From Heracleum sosnowskyi (Eukaryota; Streptophyta; Magnoliopsida; Apiales; Apiaceae), in contig CM061244.1 of assembly GCA_030848705.1 (NCBI GenBank), forward strand, positions 44,123,190 to 44,187,189: a DNA stretch of 64,000 nucleotides. Reading direction: 5' to 3'. The translations under genes and the position numbers were made by a program. The notes beneath the pieces were generated by a model. That model saw only the letters and a list, made by a program, of their open reading frames with translations. It was not told the DNA's origin and did not search any database. Shown piece after piece: positions 22,701 through 35,172 of the stretch; positions within the stretch are counted from its first letter, which is position 1; every line of letters begins with the position of its first letter.

Positions 22701-23867
22701 TGTTGAGCATGAGTTTCACTTGAAGATAATATAGAGAGGGGTGAATATATTATCAGACGTTTCTTTGATTATCTTCGTTTTGGTTCGACTTTTAATGTAG
22801 CTTGAATCTTGTTTGTTGTAAACTGAATAATGCAGAATGAAACAACAAACAAATTCACTTTTAACCTAATGTTGTATTAGATCGAAAGGTGCTACAAACT
22901 GTGAATTCGAAATAAAATTCTCAGCTTCGTTTTCTCAGAGAGATACAACTTGAATGATTGTAAAAAACTTACAACTGAAAATAAGGAAGTTGTGTATTTA
23001 TAAAACTACACACATCTTACTTTTACAAAACTGGTAATGGACAAAAAGATTGCCAAACTCTGTTTATACCATTTTAATGAAAGTTGGCATCTTGTGAACT
23101 TTGTTTTGTCTTACGTACTTCCAGATCCCTATCTTCAGCTATTTTCTTTGACTGTCTCTCTAAGCTTCTTTGTAGACTTTCCATGTGCATACTGCAACTG
23201 ATTGTGACAATTGCATATGCCTTGGTTTGATCTTGATCCATATTCCCAAAACTCTTGTCTGTTGTTAATTCGAAATTATGCTAAGTTCCTATTCGATATC
23301 TCAGAGATACTTGGTTGGACAACTTGACTTCTCAAAGTAGTGTTGACTGACTTCTCGAATCAGTATAATACCACTTCTCGAATTAGTTATCTTTCACTTC
23401 TCTAACCAGTATCACTAGCACTTCTCGAATAAGTATATTGACTTCTGGAATCATGATATCTCGAATCAGTGCTTTTGACTTCACTAATTGAGACATATCA
23501 AATTAGTTCATTTCTTCACTTCTCGAACCAATATACTTGACTTCTCGAATCTTCATGCTTAGCACTTCTCGAATGGATGACTTCTCGAATCAGTATATTT
23601 GACACTTCTCGAATCATTACTTATACAAATATCATCCTTCAATATTACAACTCATTAATTCCTCACTATCTTCAAATGTTTTGAGGCATGATCTTGAGAT
23701 CTTCTTCCAAGTCATAATTAGAACTTATTACAGAGTTACATACATTGAAGTTACAAAGTATAGAACCTTTAGGAACAAAGGGATCCCCTAGTTAAAGGGT
23801 CAAGTAAGTGACACAATACTATAGGCTTGTTATTTATATGTGTTCAGGAATGCCTCTATGACTAACA
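22701..23867 (-). repeat. 5' LTR of copia element 2
   Basis: Bounded by TGTTGAGCATGAG (22701) and ATGACTAACA (23867) on the plus strand, that is TG...CA on both strands. Similar end to end to the solo LTR at 51377-52522. U3 carries about eight TTCTCGAA units between 23350 and 23620, including one three-unit GAAnnTTCnnGAA arrangement (23542-23554 in inverse). The bases after the LTR are ATCTA; the matching duplication at the other end is lost. Confidence 0.9.
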
Positions 23868-24371
23868 ATCTAGTAAATTATGCAATGTCGTTCTTGTGAA
23901 ATCAAAACAATTTAAAGTATCAATCAATCCACTTTCTGTATTTGCACAATTAGACCAATCATTTCTCTCAAATGCAATCCTCATATAAGATTGTATAGAT
24001 AGTGTTATAAGCATAAAACTAATTAACAAACTTAAATATACATTAAAATAAATTCAGTTGAATTCAACTCATTATCAATTCTAAACATCAAAGCTCATAT
24101 ATTCTAAAAAAAATCACATATTTACTAATCTAAAGACAATAAGTATACGAAAAAATACCCAAAAAGAAGTTACAATCCAAATTATTGAAATTGTGATGTA
24201 AATTCGAGTTGAAGAAATTTAGTCACTTACGAGAATAGATTGAAGAGTGCTTGATGTGCGATAATACGGGAGGAGGGAATGAGAAAGCAGACGGTGAATA
24301 GAGTGTGCGACAGGTACAGTTTAGCGTTGTTATACTTTTGGAACAAGATCGAGATGAGAAGGCAATTCAGC
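23868..24371. other. Intergenic, AT-rich; nothing recognised
   Basis: No reading frame or repeat of note between the 5' LTR of copia element 2 and the solo LTR at 24377. Confidence 0.5.
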
Positions 24372-24376
24372 AGTGG

Positions 24377-25730
24377 TGATAACGTGTATTTTATACACGT
24401 TTTTGTCTTTCTTTCTCTTGTTTTTCTTTCGGTTCCATAGGCATTTTATTTATATTTATTATGTTTCCCTTTTTCAGTGCCACGTGATTATTTGTTCAAA
24501 AGATGGCTTATTGTGGGCTTGGAATCAAAGATTATTCAAGAGGGAGTTTAGAAGATGTTGGATTGCGATTCCGGGAGGTTCAAATTCATGATTTTGGAGA
24601 TTTCTGCCTCGTACGGGCACCCGTACGGCCGTTCAGTTGGCCAAACGGAGTGTGCAAATTGATACAGTTTGAGTTTCCATTTGTACGGGTGTCCGCACGG
24701 CCGTTCATCAGGCCGTACATGTCATGCTGAAACTATTTTGGAAGTAATTTGACTATTTTGTTATCTTGTCTAATGGATGTATTAATTGTGTAGTTGTGAA
24801 CCAAGCATTATTTTTATCCATTATCACATCTTCATCTTATCTTTATCACCAAGAACATTCAATTAGGGTTAAAGGAAGCATTTGTTACTTGTAATCTAGC
24901 ATTGATTATGAGTAACTAACTTCATTTATTTGGCTCAAGGAAGGATTTCTTGTACTAAACCCATTTCATTTTAAGTAAGATCTTTTCACTCTATCTTGAA
25001 TACTTGTGTTGTATTGTTCATGAATTTGCTTGGAGATTTGTAAGTTGCTTCACCTTACTCTTCTTGTAATTTCAATTGCTAATTGTTTGTGCTAATCCGT
25101 AATTGTTAGTACATTCATTAGAGTAACACAAGATTTAGTGTACCTAAATCCTCAAGATTTAAGTGCAAGTACCTAGGTTGAGCTCCTCATCCTTGGATTT
25201 TTCCTAACCTCTCTTTGTTTAATTCCTTGATTAGGTTAAACTAGTATTGCTTCAATATTGGTTGCTAGTATCAAGAGAACCAATTTATGTGCTTCACTAA
25301 ATTAGTGTTTTTAGAAGAGAAATAAGATTTTATGTGCTTCACCAATTATCTTGGTTAGGTAGAGTTGGGTATATCTTGCTTGAGTTTGTTGGGTTAAAGT
25401 GCTTGATTTTCCATTATCCTTGGGTCAAATATCTCTCTATCTTGCTAATTAACCCATTGTGCCTTGTTGTGTTGGTAAAATTGGATGATTGCCATTAACT
25501 AGTTGTAATGCTCTAGCAATTTATTTCTTGTATGCAAGGTGTTTGATAAAATACCTCAACCAACTCAAACCCCCCCCCCCCCACCATTTTACTTTAAACT
25601 AGTATTGAACGCTATTCCCTTGGGTTCGATCCCTACTTGCCACATTTGCTATATTTTGTAGTTAAGTGCGAACGTAGTAGAGCATAACATTATTATTACC
25701 AATTCGGCACGCCGACGACGGGCGTGGCCA
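24377..25730 (+). mobile_element. Solo LTR with TSD AGTGG
   Basis: Starts TGATAACGTGTATTTTATAC and ends GGCGTGGCCA, flanked by AGTGG at 24372-24376 and 25731-25735. Length is 1354 bp with no coding frame of note and no primer-binding site or internal region, so it is a product of LTR-LTR recombination. A poly-C run is at 25570-25582. The start and the GGGTTCGATCCC stretch near the end recall Tat/Athila-type gypsy LTRs; that family call is tentative and orientation is inferred from it. Confidence 0.8.
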
Positions 25731-25735
25731 AGTGG

Positions 25736-27380
25736 TGATTGTTCAATTTTGGAAGTAGGCTTGGAGTGAAAAGGAATAGCGAGGTCTGGAATTAGGGGAA
25801 TGAAAAATGGAAAGCGAGGTCTGGAATTCAGTTCGGAGTCAGTAACTGAATAAATTTGCTCAGGATTTGAAGTGATGTTCTCATATAATAGATATAGTAG
25901 ATTCATTAAGATGCAATGACAATTTTAGTAATAATTATAAATGGACCATTTTATATTGTGTTAACTGTTAAGACATTACAACTAGAGTGGAGTTGTAAAA
26001 GTGAGCAATTGTAGCCTAGTTAGTTTGTGACAAGATTGATACAGATAGTAAAGAAATTAAATGCATAAATATGCCATTAATTCATGTTGATGTGGTTAAA
26101 TTGTCACTGAAATCACATTTTATTAAATATTATATTATATAGACATTCTGGATGATTAAATTATAGGAAAAGAGATAGACTTGCCTAGAGTCTTATTGTA
26201 TTAAATTGGATGTGAATTGTGGTAAATTCTAAGGTTGACCATTTCTTTTGTAAGGACTACACATTTTATTAAACTAAATTATAGTGAATTACTAGTAAAA
26301 TATTTAAGTAAGAAAAGATAATAGAAATGGAGGCAAAAGTTCAGTGTAAACCCTTAAACTTAGGACAAATCGTAGACTAGATAGTTTTTATATATGTCCT
26401 GTAGTGTATACTGCAAGTTGTGTAAATAACATGTGCAGTACACGCATTGCAGTACATATATAAAAATACATGGTCCATAATTAGTTCTAAGTTTAAGGGT
26501 CTGCATATAACAAAACCCATGAAATGGAACGTGATTTTATTTATAAAAAAAGATTTTGATAGAATGAACAAAATGGCCACCTCATTTTTATGTTGGAGGT
26601 TGACATTAGTAAGAAAAAGAAAGAAAAGAAAATATTAAAAAGTGGGTCCAGTAAAATGGTAAATGGAAGTTGGCAAACCAAGTTTGTTAACATGAAATTG
26701 AGTTAACAGGGTAACAAATTAAATGAACAGAAAGGTTGGTTACATTCAATAATAAATGAAATGGATGGCCCCTTGACTCTTCAGATTTATATATTTAGAA
26801 TTAAAGTCAGTAACAAATAAAAGAAAAAGAAACAGAAAGAACCACCGACTTACGTGTCAGTAGCTTAAGAAAGGCGACATGCAAGGTTTATATTTTTAAT
26901 TTAAAAGGCGGTTTTGTGAACCTCTATACTGTATATATGAGGGGGTTGCCACATTTTATTTCCATCTCATTGCCCTACATACACATGAGGAGAGAGAGAG
27001 AGTCCAGAGCAACGTCCTAACTCCGATTATTGTTTTAGACTTCGAAGTTTAGAGTATTGAGAGTTCATGCCAAATCAAAGATTCGAAGCATTTTGAGGTA
27101 AGTATATATTTTATTAAGTATTCTTACATTGATACTTGATGAACTATAATGCTTCCTTTTTGAAAGTAAAGCTAGATCAATTGTTTAGCTGGTCGGGATC
27201 CCCACTAGAAGAACTTGTGAATTGATGAACCTATCGTGTTTGAATACTCAGTTTTTAATCTTTGTGAAAAAATATTTTGATCGTGATGAACTCTTGATCA
27301 TCTGATGAAATTTTGAGAATTTTTTATGTTGAAGTTATCTGTTTTGTAAACCTGAGTTGAACTATACAGTTAGTGACAGA
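25736..27380. other. Intergenic; possible orphan promoter and 5' exon at 26930-27100
   Basis: Mostly AT-rich non-coding DNA. A TATA-like TGTATATATGAG near 26930 is followed by a GA-rich leader and a splice-donor-like GAG|GTAAGTA near 27097, as in the first non-coding exon of a plant gene. No downstream coding exon was found before the transposon relics begin. Confidence 0.3.
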
Positions 27381-28847
27381 TCGAGAGCCTAAATGCTGGG
27401 GGTCCAAAAAAAATCCTTCATAATATTTTTTTTTAATTTAAAGTTAAATTAATTAATTATTTAAAATATTTTTAAACATGAATTAATGGTTAATTGCATT
27501 TTGAAAACTTGTTTAAAAAGAAGAAAATGAAAGAAATAACTCTGATTGAGTAATTGACAATAAGGGAGAGAATGCCAGATACTAATTAAAAAAATTACTT
27601 CAAATATCAAGCTAAAAGTGTGACAAGAGGGGAGATTTGAACCCGAGTGTCATGTATAAAAGCAAGCCATGTGAACAACTTTCCTAGGAGCATATGAAAA
27701 CTATGTTTACATCAAAATATATATGTGTAAATCTGGGGATTCAAGGGGGATCAGGGACCCCCAGGTCTGTCCCCGTGTACAGTATATGTTATAGATGTAT
27801 AGCTCACCCTTGTATTTCCTAAATGTTTACTTCGGGTGGCGATGTATAGATTTCTGTGAAGTTCCCGATCGGATCCAGTTGGGTTTTCCGGGGACGGGGG
27901 TGTCACACTCGTTTTATACCCTTCCCCTCCCATCCCCGACCCCCCTAATGAATCAAATACATTGATATTCTTAAAAAGATGTGTTTGTATGGATTTGAAC
28001 CCACACCCTTTGTTCTAAATTTGATTGTCTTTACTGTTGTGCTACTATTGGAGATGAGATGCATCTTTCAAAATTGAATTATAGACCTTATGTCTACAAA
28101 AGTTGATAAAAACAATAACATCACTATATATAATATATCAAACAAAATATTCAAGTGTATATAATCTTTTTTCACCGTGTCAATTGGTACTACGACATAA
28201 TATATTCATCAAACTTGTACTATAACATATCTTTTAAAAAAATGAAAAAAGTTGTTGAATAGCTTGTATTAATTATAAATGGGGAGCCAATATTTTTATA
28301 CGATGATGAATGTTTAATTTTTTTTAATTAGATTTGAATCAATTATTTTCATGTAGTTTTACTTTTGACACCCATAAACCCATATAAGATATTAACGTTA
28401 ACTAAATACTTACAAAAAGTTTAAAATTACTTTTTCATATCTAGGAGAATGAGAACAAAAGAAGACATAAGAGGTGAATTTTGTTTATAAGCCTAATGGC
28501 CTAATTGTGTTGTATAAGCTACATTAATATAAATTTTAAAAGTAGCTTATCTATTTAAAAAAAATTGCTCCTTTTTTTATGTCATTTAATTTTTACACTA
28601 ATTTAATATGCTAAAATAAAATAATATAGTCGATTGTGATCCTCCAAACTAAGTAGTTATAAATTATGCAACATATTAATTTTGTATAAACTGAATATTA
28701 ACCGAAAAATATATATATTTCCATAACTTATTATGTTTCACATAGCTATATGGATAAAATATTTGTCAAAAAATTAAGATTGTCAATGATCATTGGAAGT
28801 TGGAGAACCACATTATTATGTAATTCATTATCGTTAATTCTATAGTT
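27381..28847. other. Relic transposon sequence upstream of the hAT pseudogene
   Basis: Contains GATTTGAACCC-type tracts (27640, 27993) often met in plant DNA transposons, and a G/C-run block at 27735-27950 (GGGGGATCAGGGACCCCC). Probably the 5' part of the hAT element. Its terminus was not fixed. Confidence 0.35.
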
Positions 28848-30573
28848 ATGTACTCGACTTTTTGTAAGTTTTTATTACTTATTTTAATGAAAATTATTAG
28901 ATTTGCTTATGTTCCATGTCCACACACGGCAGAGGCGTTATGTGATGTTTTAATGGGGACTTTTTTGGAGTGGAATGTTGATGGTAAACTCTCTACCTTA
29001 ACGGTTGATAATTGTACTACTAATGATGCAATGATCAAACTTTTGTTGGATAAATTTGGAAGTGACCAAATTTGGTTAAAATAATTTTTTAATGTACGGT
29101 GTGCTGCTCATATTCTTAATTTGATAGTGAATGAAGACTTAAATGTTATAATGCACCCAATTGAAAAGGTTAGAGGTAGTGTAGCTTTTTGGACGTCTAC
29201 TCCAAAGAGAGAGGAGAAATTTAGAGAATCTACTCGTCAAATAGGTATTAAATATGGTAAAGACTTTTTCTTGATTGTCCCACAAGATGGAATTCCACCT
29301 ATTTGATGCTTGAAACGACAATATCCTATATGAGTCTTTTTAGTCGTTTGTTACTCAAGGAGTCACGCTATAAATGTTGTCCAAGTGATGATGAGTGGAA
29401 CTTGGCTAAAGATATATGTGACGACCCGGATCAAATTCTGAGTCTTTTTCGAAAATCGGGTCAAGTCCTGATTCTGAGTCCGAATAAGCCGAAGCCTACT
29501 GGCTCAAATGCAGCCAACTTGGGTTACGAAAATCCCACCATATGCCCCCAAAAGATCATGATTTGTTGGTGCACTTAGTGGTAGTACTTTACCTTATAAA
29601 TTGTACTAAAGTCTCGTATCTTATCGACGTGGGACTGTGGTGTTACAATATATGTGCAAGATTGGAAATTTTTTATAAGGTTGTACTTTGTTATTTAGTG
29701 GGACTAGTTATTCGACGGCAAATCTATTTTTCCCACACGTGTGTGATATTAAGCTTATACTAGATGATTGGGCTATTTGTGGTGGAAAATATGGCAAATA
29801 AAATGATTGAGAAATATAACAAATATTGGGATGATTCTCATAGTTTTCTAGCAATTGCGGTTGTGTTGGATCCAAAATTTAAGCTCACATTAATTTAATA
29901 CTGCTACATGGGCAACTTGGTCTTGAGATGGTAGAAAAGGTTAAGAATCATTGTTGTGATTTGCTTACAAGTTACAATATACAAAAGTAAAATGAATAAA
30001 AAATGATATTGAGCCTACTATGACACCGAGATCTCTTCCCACCTACTTGAGTATAAGAGTTTCTCATTCTCTAAGTGAGTATGAAGTGTTCCTTGATCAA
30101 GAAAAAAGGGGAAAAACTTCACACGTCAAATCATAATTAGATATTTATTTAGACGAAGAGCAATTACCTAGGAGGAGTGAGGATTTTGATATATTAGCAA
30201 GGTGGAAAACTAATGGCTTAAAATATCTGACTTTACACGCCATAGCTAAAGATGTGTTGGTCGTTCCCGTGTCAATCGTGGTATCCGGGAGTGCTTTTAG
30301 TACAAGTGATCGAGTGTTAAGCAATAGAAGAAATAAGCTTAGTCCTAAAACTTTGGAATCATTAATGTGTTGTCAAAGTTGGTTAACAGAAGGGATGAGG
30401 TAACATGTAACACTTTATTTTTACTAATTTTTCTATTTGAATTAGTCTTTACTTTTTATAATATTTACGATCTATTGATAATTGGTTTTTATTTTAAAAT
30501 AGATGTTCCCACAATTGATGATGAAGAGTCAGATGGTGAGGAGTGCACAACAGATATGGACTGCACTACATAA
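28848..30573 (+). pseudogene. hAT transposase, RICESLEEPER-like, decayed
   Basis: The first segment (28890-29300) carries the hAT core with T-V-D-N-C, R-C-A-A-H-I-L-N-L and T-P-K-R. The C-terminal dimerisation domain is read at about 30140-30400 (R-R-S-E-D-F-D-I-L-A-R-W and S-A-F-S-T-S-D-R-V-L-S). A GTAACA...AATAG intron (about 30400-30502) may join a short acidic last exon ending at 30573. Stops occur at about 29082 and 29304 and the frame shifts several times. A small insertion at about 29420-29650 splits the central part. The N-terminal BED finger was not found. Non-functional. Confidence 0.85.
29420..29650. mobile_element. Small insertion in the hAT pseudogene (LTR/TRIM-like)
   Basis: The hAT frame can be followed up to GATATATGTG and resumes at ATATATGTGCAAG, with about 230 bases of unrelated sequence between. 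The insert begins TGACGACCCGG and ends GTGTTACA, that is TG...CA, and the flanks repeat ATATGTG imperfectly. It could be a solo LTR of a small non-autonomous retrotransposon. Confidence 0.5.
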
Positions 30574-31195
30574 GTTTATGGTATTATATTCTTCTTTATA
30601 ATAGCAACTCCTCTATATATAGTTTTGTAATTTATTTCAGATCTTAATTCTAGGAAAGATGGTCAACTTTGCAACAATTATGCAGGAAACAAACAACAAA
30701 TTTCAAATGTTAAACTTTTGGTCAAGAATTCAAGAAAAAAAATCTTTGGTGACTAGTTAAAATTTTAGTTTTTTTAATTGTATGGCCAATTATTTATATA
30801 TTTATAAAGTAGTAATTAAATTTCAGACAAAGTACCATATTTAGTATGTTTTTTGTATGTTGTCACTTGGGATCATAAAGTAGACTTATTTTTTAATATT
30901 AATCCATTCTAAATTATTTGTCGGGGAATATCAGTGTCACTTTCGCCATTCAATGCTTTTGTAGACAAATAAAAATGGTATGAAAAATTTGATTAGTTAC
31001 TAGTTTAATGTCTTTTAAATATTTTTTAGGTGTCTCAAGTTGCTTCATTGCCTTATATATGTGCCTTATCTATGAGAATTGATTGTGATGTATATCATTT
31101 ATTATATATGCAAATTATAAACCATTTGGCAGGTTATATTTTGTTTCTGAGACATTGATTTTATTTTTAATAGAAAATGTTAACCACAACCCTTA
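30574..31195. other. 3' flank of the hAT pseudogene; no gene
   Basis: AT-rich sequence without recognisable coding potential. The hAT right terminus was not located. Confidence 0.4.
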
Positions 31196-31509
31196 GGGCT
31201 ATGGTTAAGCATTAAAATGTCATGGATTTTTGATAAATGCACTTAAAACGGGTAAAGTTGTATATAATGGGACTTCATTAATTACTCTCTATTACATCGA
31301 ATTTAAATAACTACTGAAAATGCTAATTAGATTACTGTTACTACTAGTACTTAAACACGTAAATTTTATAAATTTCTCTACTGCCTTTTTAAGTTATTTT
31401 TAATTACACTTGACACAAAATAGTAATTATTAATTATAAATATTACATTAAAGTTTTTAGTTATCTCTTCTATTTATAATAGGAGAACACAAGGGTTAAA
31501 TGAGCAAAA

Positions 31510-34300
31510 AAAAAAACCCTGTGAAGTTACCTGAATGCCCCTGGTTTTTGCACAATTACGTGGTTGCCATTACTACAAAATTTCTACCTCGCCTAATACG
31601 GAACGTTTTATCTCAACGTTATGACTTACGACAGTACATAGGCTCCCTTTGTTTTTTGGAAATTCATTGTACCATGCCGCTGATCATCTCATCGTCGGAT
31701 TCCATTTTCGGCTTCTATTCTCTCGACTACCTCGATTGAGTTTCTGTTTTGCCCTATCTTATTACAGCTAATATGTTGAATTACCCCGATACACTTTGAC
31801 TCAATCTCAGTTTCGGTTGATGTTTATCTTTGTATTGATAATTTGCAATTCTCTGTATTGAAGCATGGGTAATTTGGGTTCGAATTTGACCTTGGCATGT
31901 ATGGCTCTATAGAATCTTTTAATTTTGCCTAATTTTATGATATTGACCTGGGCATGTATGGATGTATGTATGTTGATTAAATGTTATCTTTGCATTGTTA
32001 TTATTATGGTGTAGAGGTCACGTTTCTTTAAATTGGTATGTCAGTTTCTTCTGTTTTGAATCTTTTCAGTTTTATCTTCTTTTGGTTTGAAATCTTAAGT
32101 TTGGATGAGTTACCACTGAAAATCCAAGTCCAATATTTCTGTTAGTATGATATACATATCAAGCCATCCTAACAACTTAGGTTTTACGGAGAGTTAGTTT
32201 CTAAATTGTGTGCATCATACACAAATGCTTTTCAGCTTAAGGTTACTGTGTACTATGTCCTTGTCCTAATAGGTCCTTTAGTTTATTTAGTATGTCAATG
32301 GTGTGTATGAACTAATTTAACAGGAATTTTGTCCATGTTCTTAGCCTTATTATGCACAGGTTAAAATAACAAGCTAGCTAATTACAAACTTAACATGATT
32401 GTTAAGTCATAAATGTGGTTTGCAATTTCAAATTGGTAGGTCAGTCAAATTTAAATACTTGCATCCATATATACCTCTGTATGTAAGCTGCTTATGCTGA
32501 TAGTAATAGTCATATTTAGTTACGATTGTCGTATAAGATGAATATTGTTAAGGGCTGTGACTTTTGGGATTATTTTGTTCTTGTCTTTCATGTTTTGTCA
32601 TGTCTTATTGAATTTTGAAGCATCCTCATTGGATCTCAAAAACCAAAATCTCATAACTTGTCTGTTGATTTAAATGGGATGTTATAAATGTTCTTGGGAG
32701 TGTTAGACAAGAAATTTTCATTCTTTTATGTTATTAGATTGAATTTCAGGTCTTTATTCATTCTTTAAAGCTTTTGAATTAAAGGCAGCTTTTTGACTAC
32801 GATATTATATAATTATTCCATTATATGCTTCAAGTTCTTCTATTTGATTAATTGTCAGCGGTCAAGCCGAGAGGGAATTCAAAGTAGAGGTGGAAGTTAT
32901 TGGTCGTGTAAGGCATAAGAACCTTGTCAGGTTGCCAGCTACTGTGTTGAAGGATCTTATAGGTATTAAAGTTTACTTTTCATTTAGTTCTAGAAAATGG
33001 TTGCTGATCTAAACTTCTTGGTTTTTTAGGTCTTGTAGAAAAAGGATGATGATGTATGTTATTGTAGGTTAGGAATTCCGCTGTCTGGGCACTTTTACAG
33101 ACACTTAAATTGTTCTGTCGGTTTGCTCTGTTTTGGATCTTTTGTGTTCCAGCTTCTTTTATGTTCAAGTCCACTATTTATGTTATATATATTTTATGTT
33201 TATGGAAAGTAAGTATGTGTCCAAGTAAACTATTTATGTTTTATATATTTTAATGTTTATGGAAAGTAATATATTTGACTATGCTACAACCTATAATATT
33301 AAGAAAAAAAATCCATGCCAGTGATTATAACCACGGTGGCCAGATTCCCATGAGAAATATAGAATAAGAATATTAAGCTGCATTGAAATTAATGTATAAT
33401 ATTCAAATTTGCTAATAAACCTTTGTTATATAAGTTAGTTAAAAATGGGCCCTTAAACCTTTGAAGTTGGCTCCTTTCCTGGAGCAAGATATATAACACA
33501 AAGCCTGATGTGTTTGTGGGGACTAAGAATTTTAAGGGCGACTAACTTCATCGAGGGACTATGATGTCTGAAATAAAATAAATTTGATTCATATCATGTC
33601 CGCACCCAGTAAGGTAATCTGATGACAAAAAAGTTAACAAATATACGTATATTAATTATTTAGTAAAATACCCTCCCTGGCTTTTAAGACAAATTAAATA
33701 CCTGTGAAGTTACCAGAATGACCCTAATTTTTGCAGATTTACATACCTGCCATTGCTACAAAACTATCTACCTCGCTTGATGCCGAGCACTCCCCTGAAA
33801 CATAGCATTCATGTTTGTGTTTTAGCTATTCATTATGCGACTGGTCATCTCAGTGCACGTTCTCATCTTTTGAATCCCAAATTCGCCTAATCTGGTGAAT
33901 CCCATTTCCAATTACACTGGTATGTTTTTCCTTTATCTCAATTTCGATTTCATATTAATGCATGGATTTCATATTAATGATGATTTATAATTTTCTTTGT
34001 GAAAGGGTGAGTAATTTGGGTTATAATTTATCTCGCATGTATAAATGTATGATTAATTATTTTAATTTAATTTTACCTTTTTATGATATAATTGTGTGAG
34101 GAGCCGTAAAAACTGTATATTTCCTCCAGTCCCACAAACTGCAGGTATGTATAGTTTGCTTAAAGTGGTTACATACCTGCCATTAATACAACACTATTTG
34201 TCTGACCCTATTTTTTGCGGATTTACATACATGTCATTGCTAAAAAACTATCTGTCTCGCTCGATAGAGAGCACTTTCCGATACTTCATCGTGCGACTGA
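31510..34300 (+). repeat. Three diverged copies of a Helitron 5' subterminal segment
   Basis: A segment beginning CCTGTGAAGTTACC and running about 110 bases through GCCATT-CTACAAAA and CTACCTCGC occurs at about 31519-31620 and 33700-33800. A shortened third copy lies at about 34140-34290. This may reflect internal duplication or remains of nested Helitron 5' ends. Confidence 0.6.
32859..32962 (+). pseudogene. Captured exon of a receptor-like protein kinase
   Basis: After a GTCAG acceptor, 104 bases encode the end of subdomain II to subdomain IV of a plant receptor-like kinase: G-Q-A-E-R-E-F-K-V-E-V, then G-R-V-R-H-K-N-L-V-R-L. One base is missing after that point; in the shifted frame Y-C-V-E-G follows. 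A GTATTA donor comes next. The pattern matches the At5g18500/At2g42960-like kinase family, where an exon has these borders. It is an isolated exon inside the Helitron, with no other kinase exons nearby. Confidence 0.75.
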
Positions 34301-34746
34301 TTATCTCAGTGCGAACATCTTCTGAATCCCAAATTTGGCTAATATGGTGAATTTCCTTTCTGGTATGTTTTGCCTCAATCTCAATTCCAATTTCATATAA
34401 ATGCCTGGATGTTTTGCAGCATTTGATTGATTTGATTGATGTTAATGAGAACCGTGCTGGTTAGCTGAAACTTCACATTTATATTTGGTACATGGCTAAG
34501 ATGTTCACCGTTTTAACTGACATTCATGTCCATGTGACTTTTTCTGATTACTGTTGTTTAACTGGTTATACCTGCATAGATACTAATTTTAAATATGCAT
34601 ACACTGTTTAGTCTTGCAGACTATTTTAGATTTTCATTACAGGGAAGCTGAATGCTTTTAGATTAATCACGAGAACAAGAAAACTTAATTTAGATCTACC
34701 CAAGAATCAAATTTGGGAAAGAAATAAGAATTTGCAATATTTGCAG

Positions 34747-35172
34747 TGGACTATGACTACTTGGTGGTATTTGTCGGAAGACTTTCAAATACGTTCGGCA
34801 CTCCAGATGTTGAACTCACTTTTTGAGGGTAACTTATCTGAACTACCAAAACCTATTTCTCATTAGTTGAGATGTTTTTGCACAAGTTATAAACTTTAGC
34901 CACCGGATATGCTGAGTACAGAGAGTTGAAGATGCACAGAGGATCCGCGAGAATGTAACTAACTGTTTTGAGTGGCCCAGCCTTCCAAGTGTATCTGATG
35001 ATGAGGGGGAGAAAATTCTGCATTTTGTAGTTGTTGGTGGTGGTTCGACAGGGGTGGAGTTTGCAGCCGAACTTCATGACTTTCTGCATGAAGATTTAGC
35101 CAAGTTGTATCATACTCTTAAACAACATGTGAAGAGAACTCCTCTAGAGGCCACTGATCACATTTTGGGCAT
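34747..35172 (+). pseudogene. Captured fragment of a type II NAD(P)H dehydrogenase (NDB-like)
   Basis: Two exon pieces (34747-34827 and 34922-35172) with an intron between keep splice sites on all sides (TTGCAG, GTAACT, TACAG, GTAAGT). The first reads D-Y-D-Y-L-V-V and N-T-F-G-T-P, then is damaged by small deletions. The second reads V-E-D-A-Q-R-I-R, then the dinucleotide-binding motif V-V-V-G-G-G-S-T-G-V-E-F-A-A-E-L, and L-E-A-T-D-H-I-L. This is the middle of the external mitochondrial NDB-type dehydrogenase that oxidises NAD(P)H without pumping protons. Start, flavin site and C-terminus are absent, so it cannot make a working enzyme. Confidence 0.85.

Larger units (their letters stand above)
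16278..23867 (-). mobile_element. Copia element 2 (Sirevirus-like), 3' end missing
   Basis: On the minus strand the order is 5' LTR (23867-22701), primer-binding site (22698-22684), gag-protease-integrase-RT-RNase H (22699-18142), a motif-rich spacer (about 18140-17300) and the extra ORF (17296-16278). The last is interrupted at 16277 by a gypsy-type LTR, so the 3' LTR is absent. A solo LTR of the same family is at 51377-52522 in the opposite orientation. The coding part is decayed by nonsense codons and frameshifts. Confidence 0.9.

Noticed and set aside
24377..24730. Overlapping short reading frames within the solo LTR, including a CCGTACGGCCGTTCA repeat
   Set aside because: They lie in an LTR with perfect target duplications, show no known domain and overlap each other; treated as accidental.
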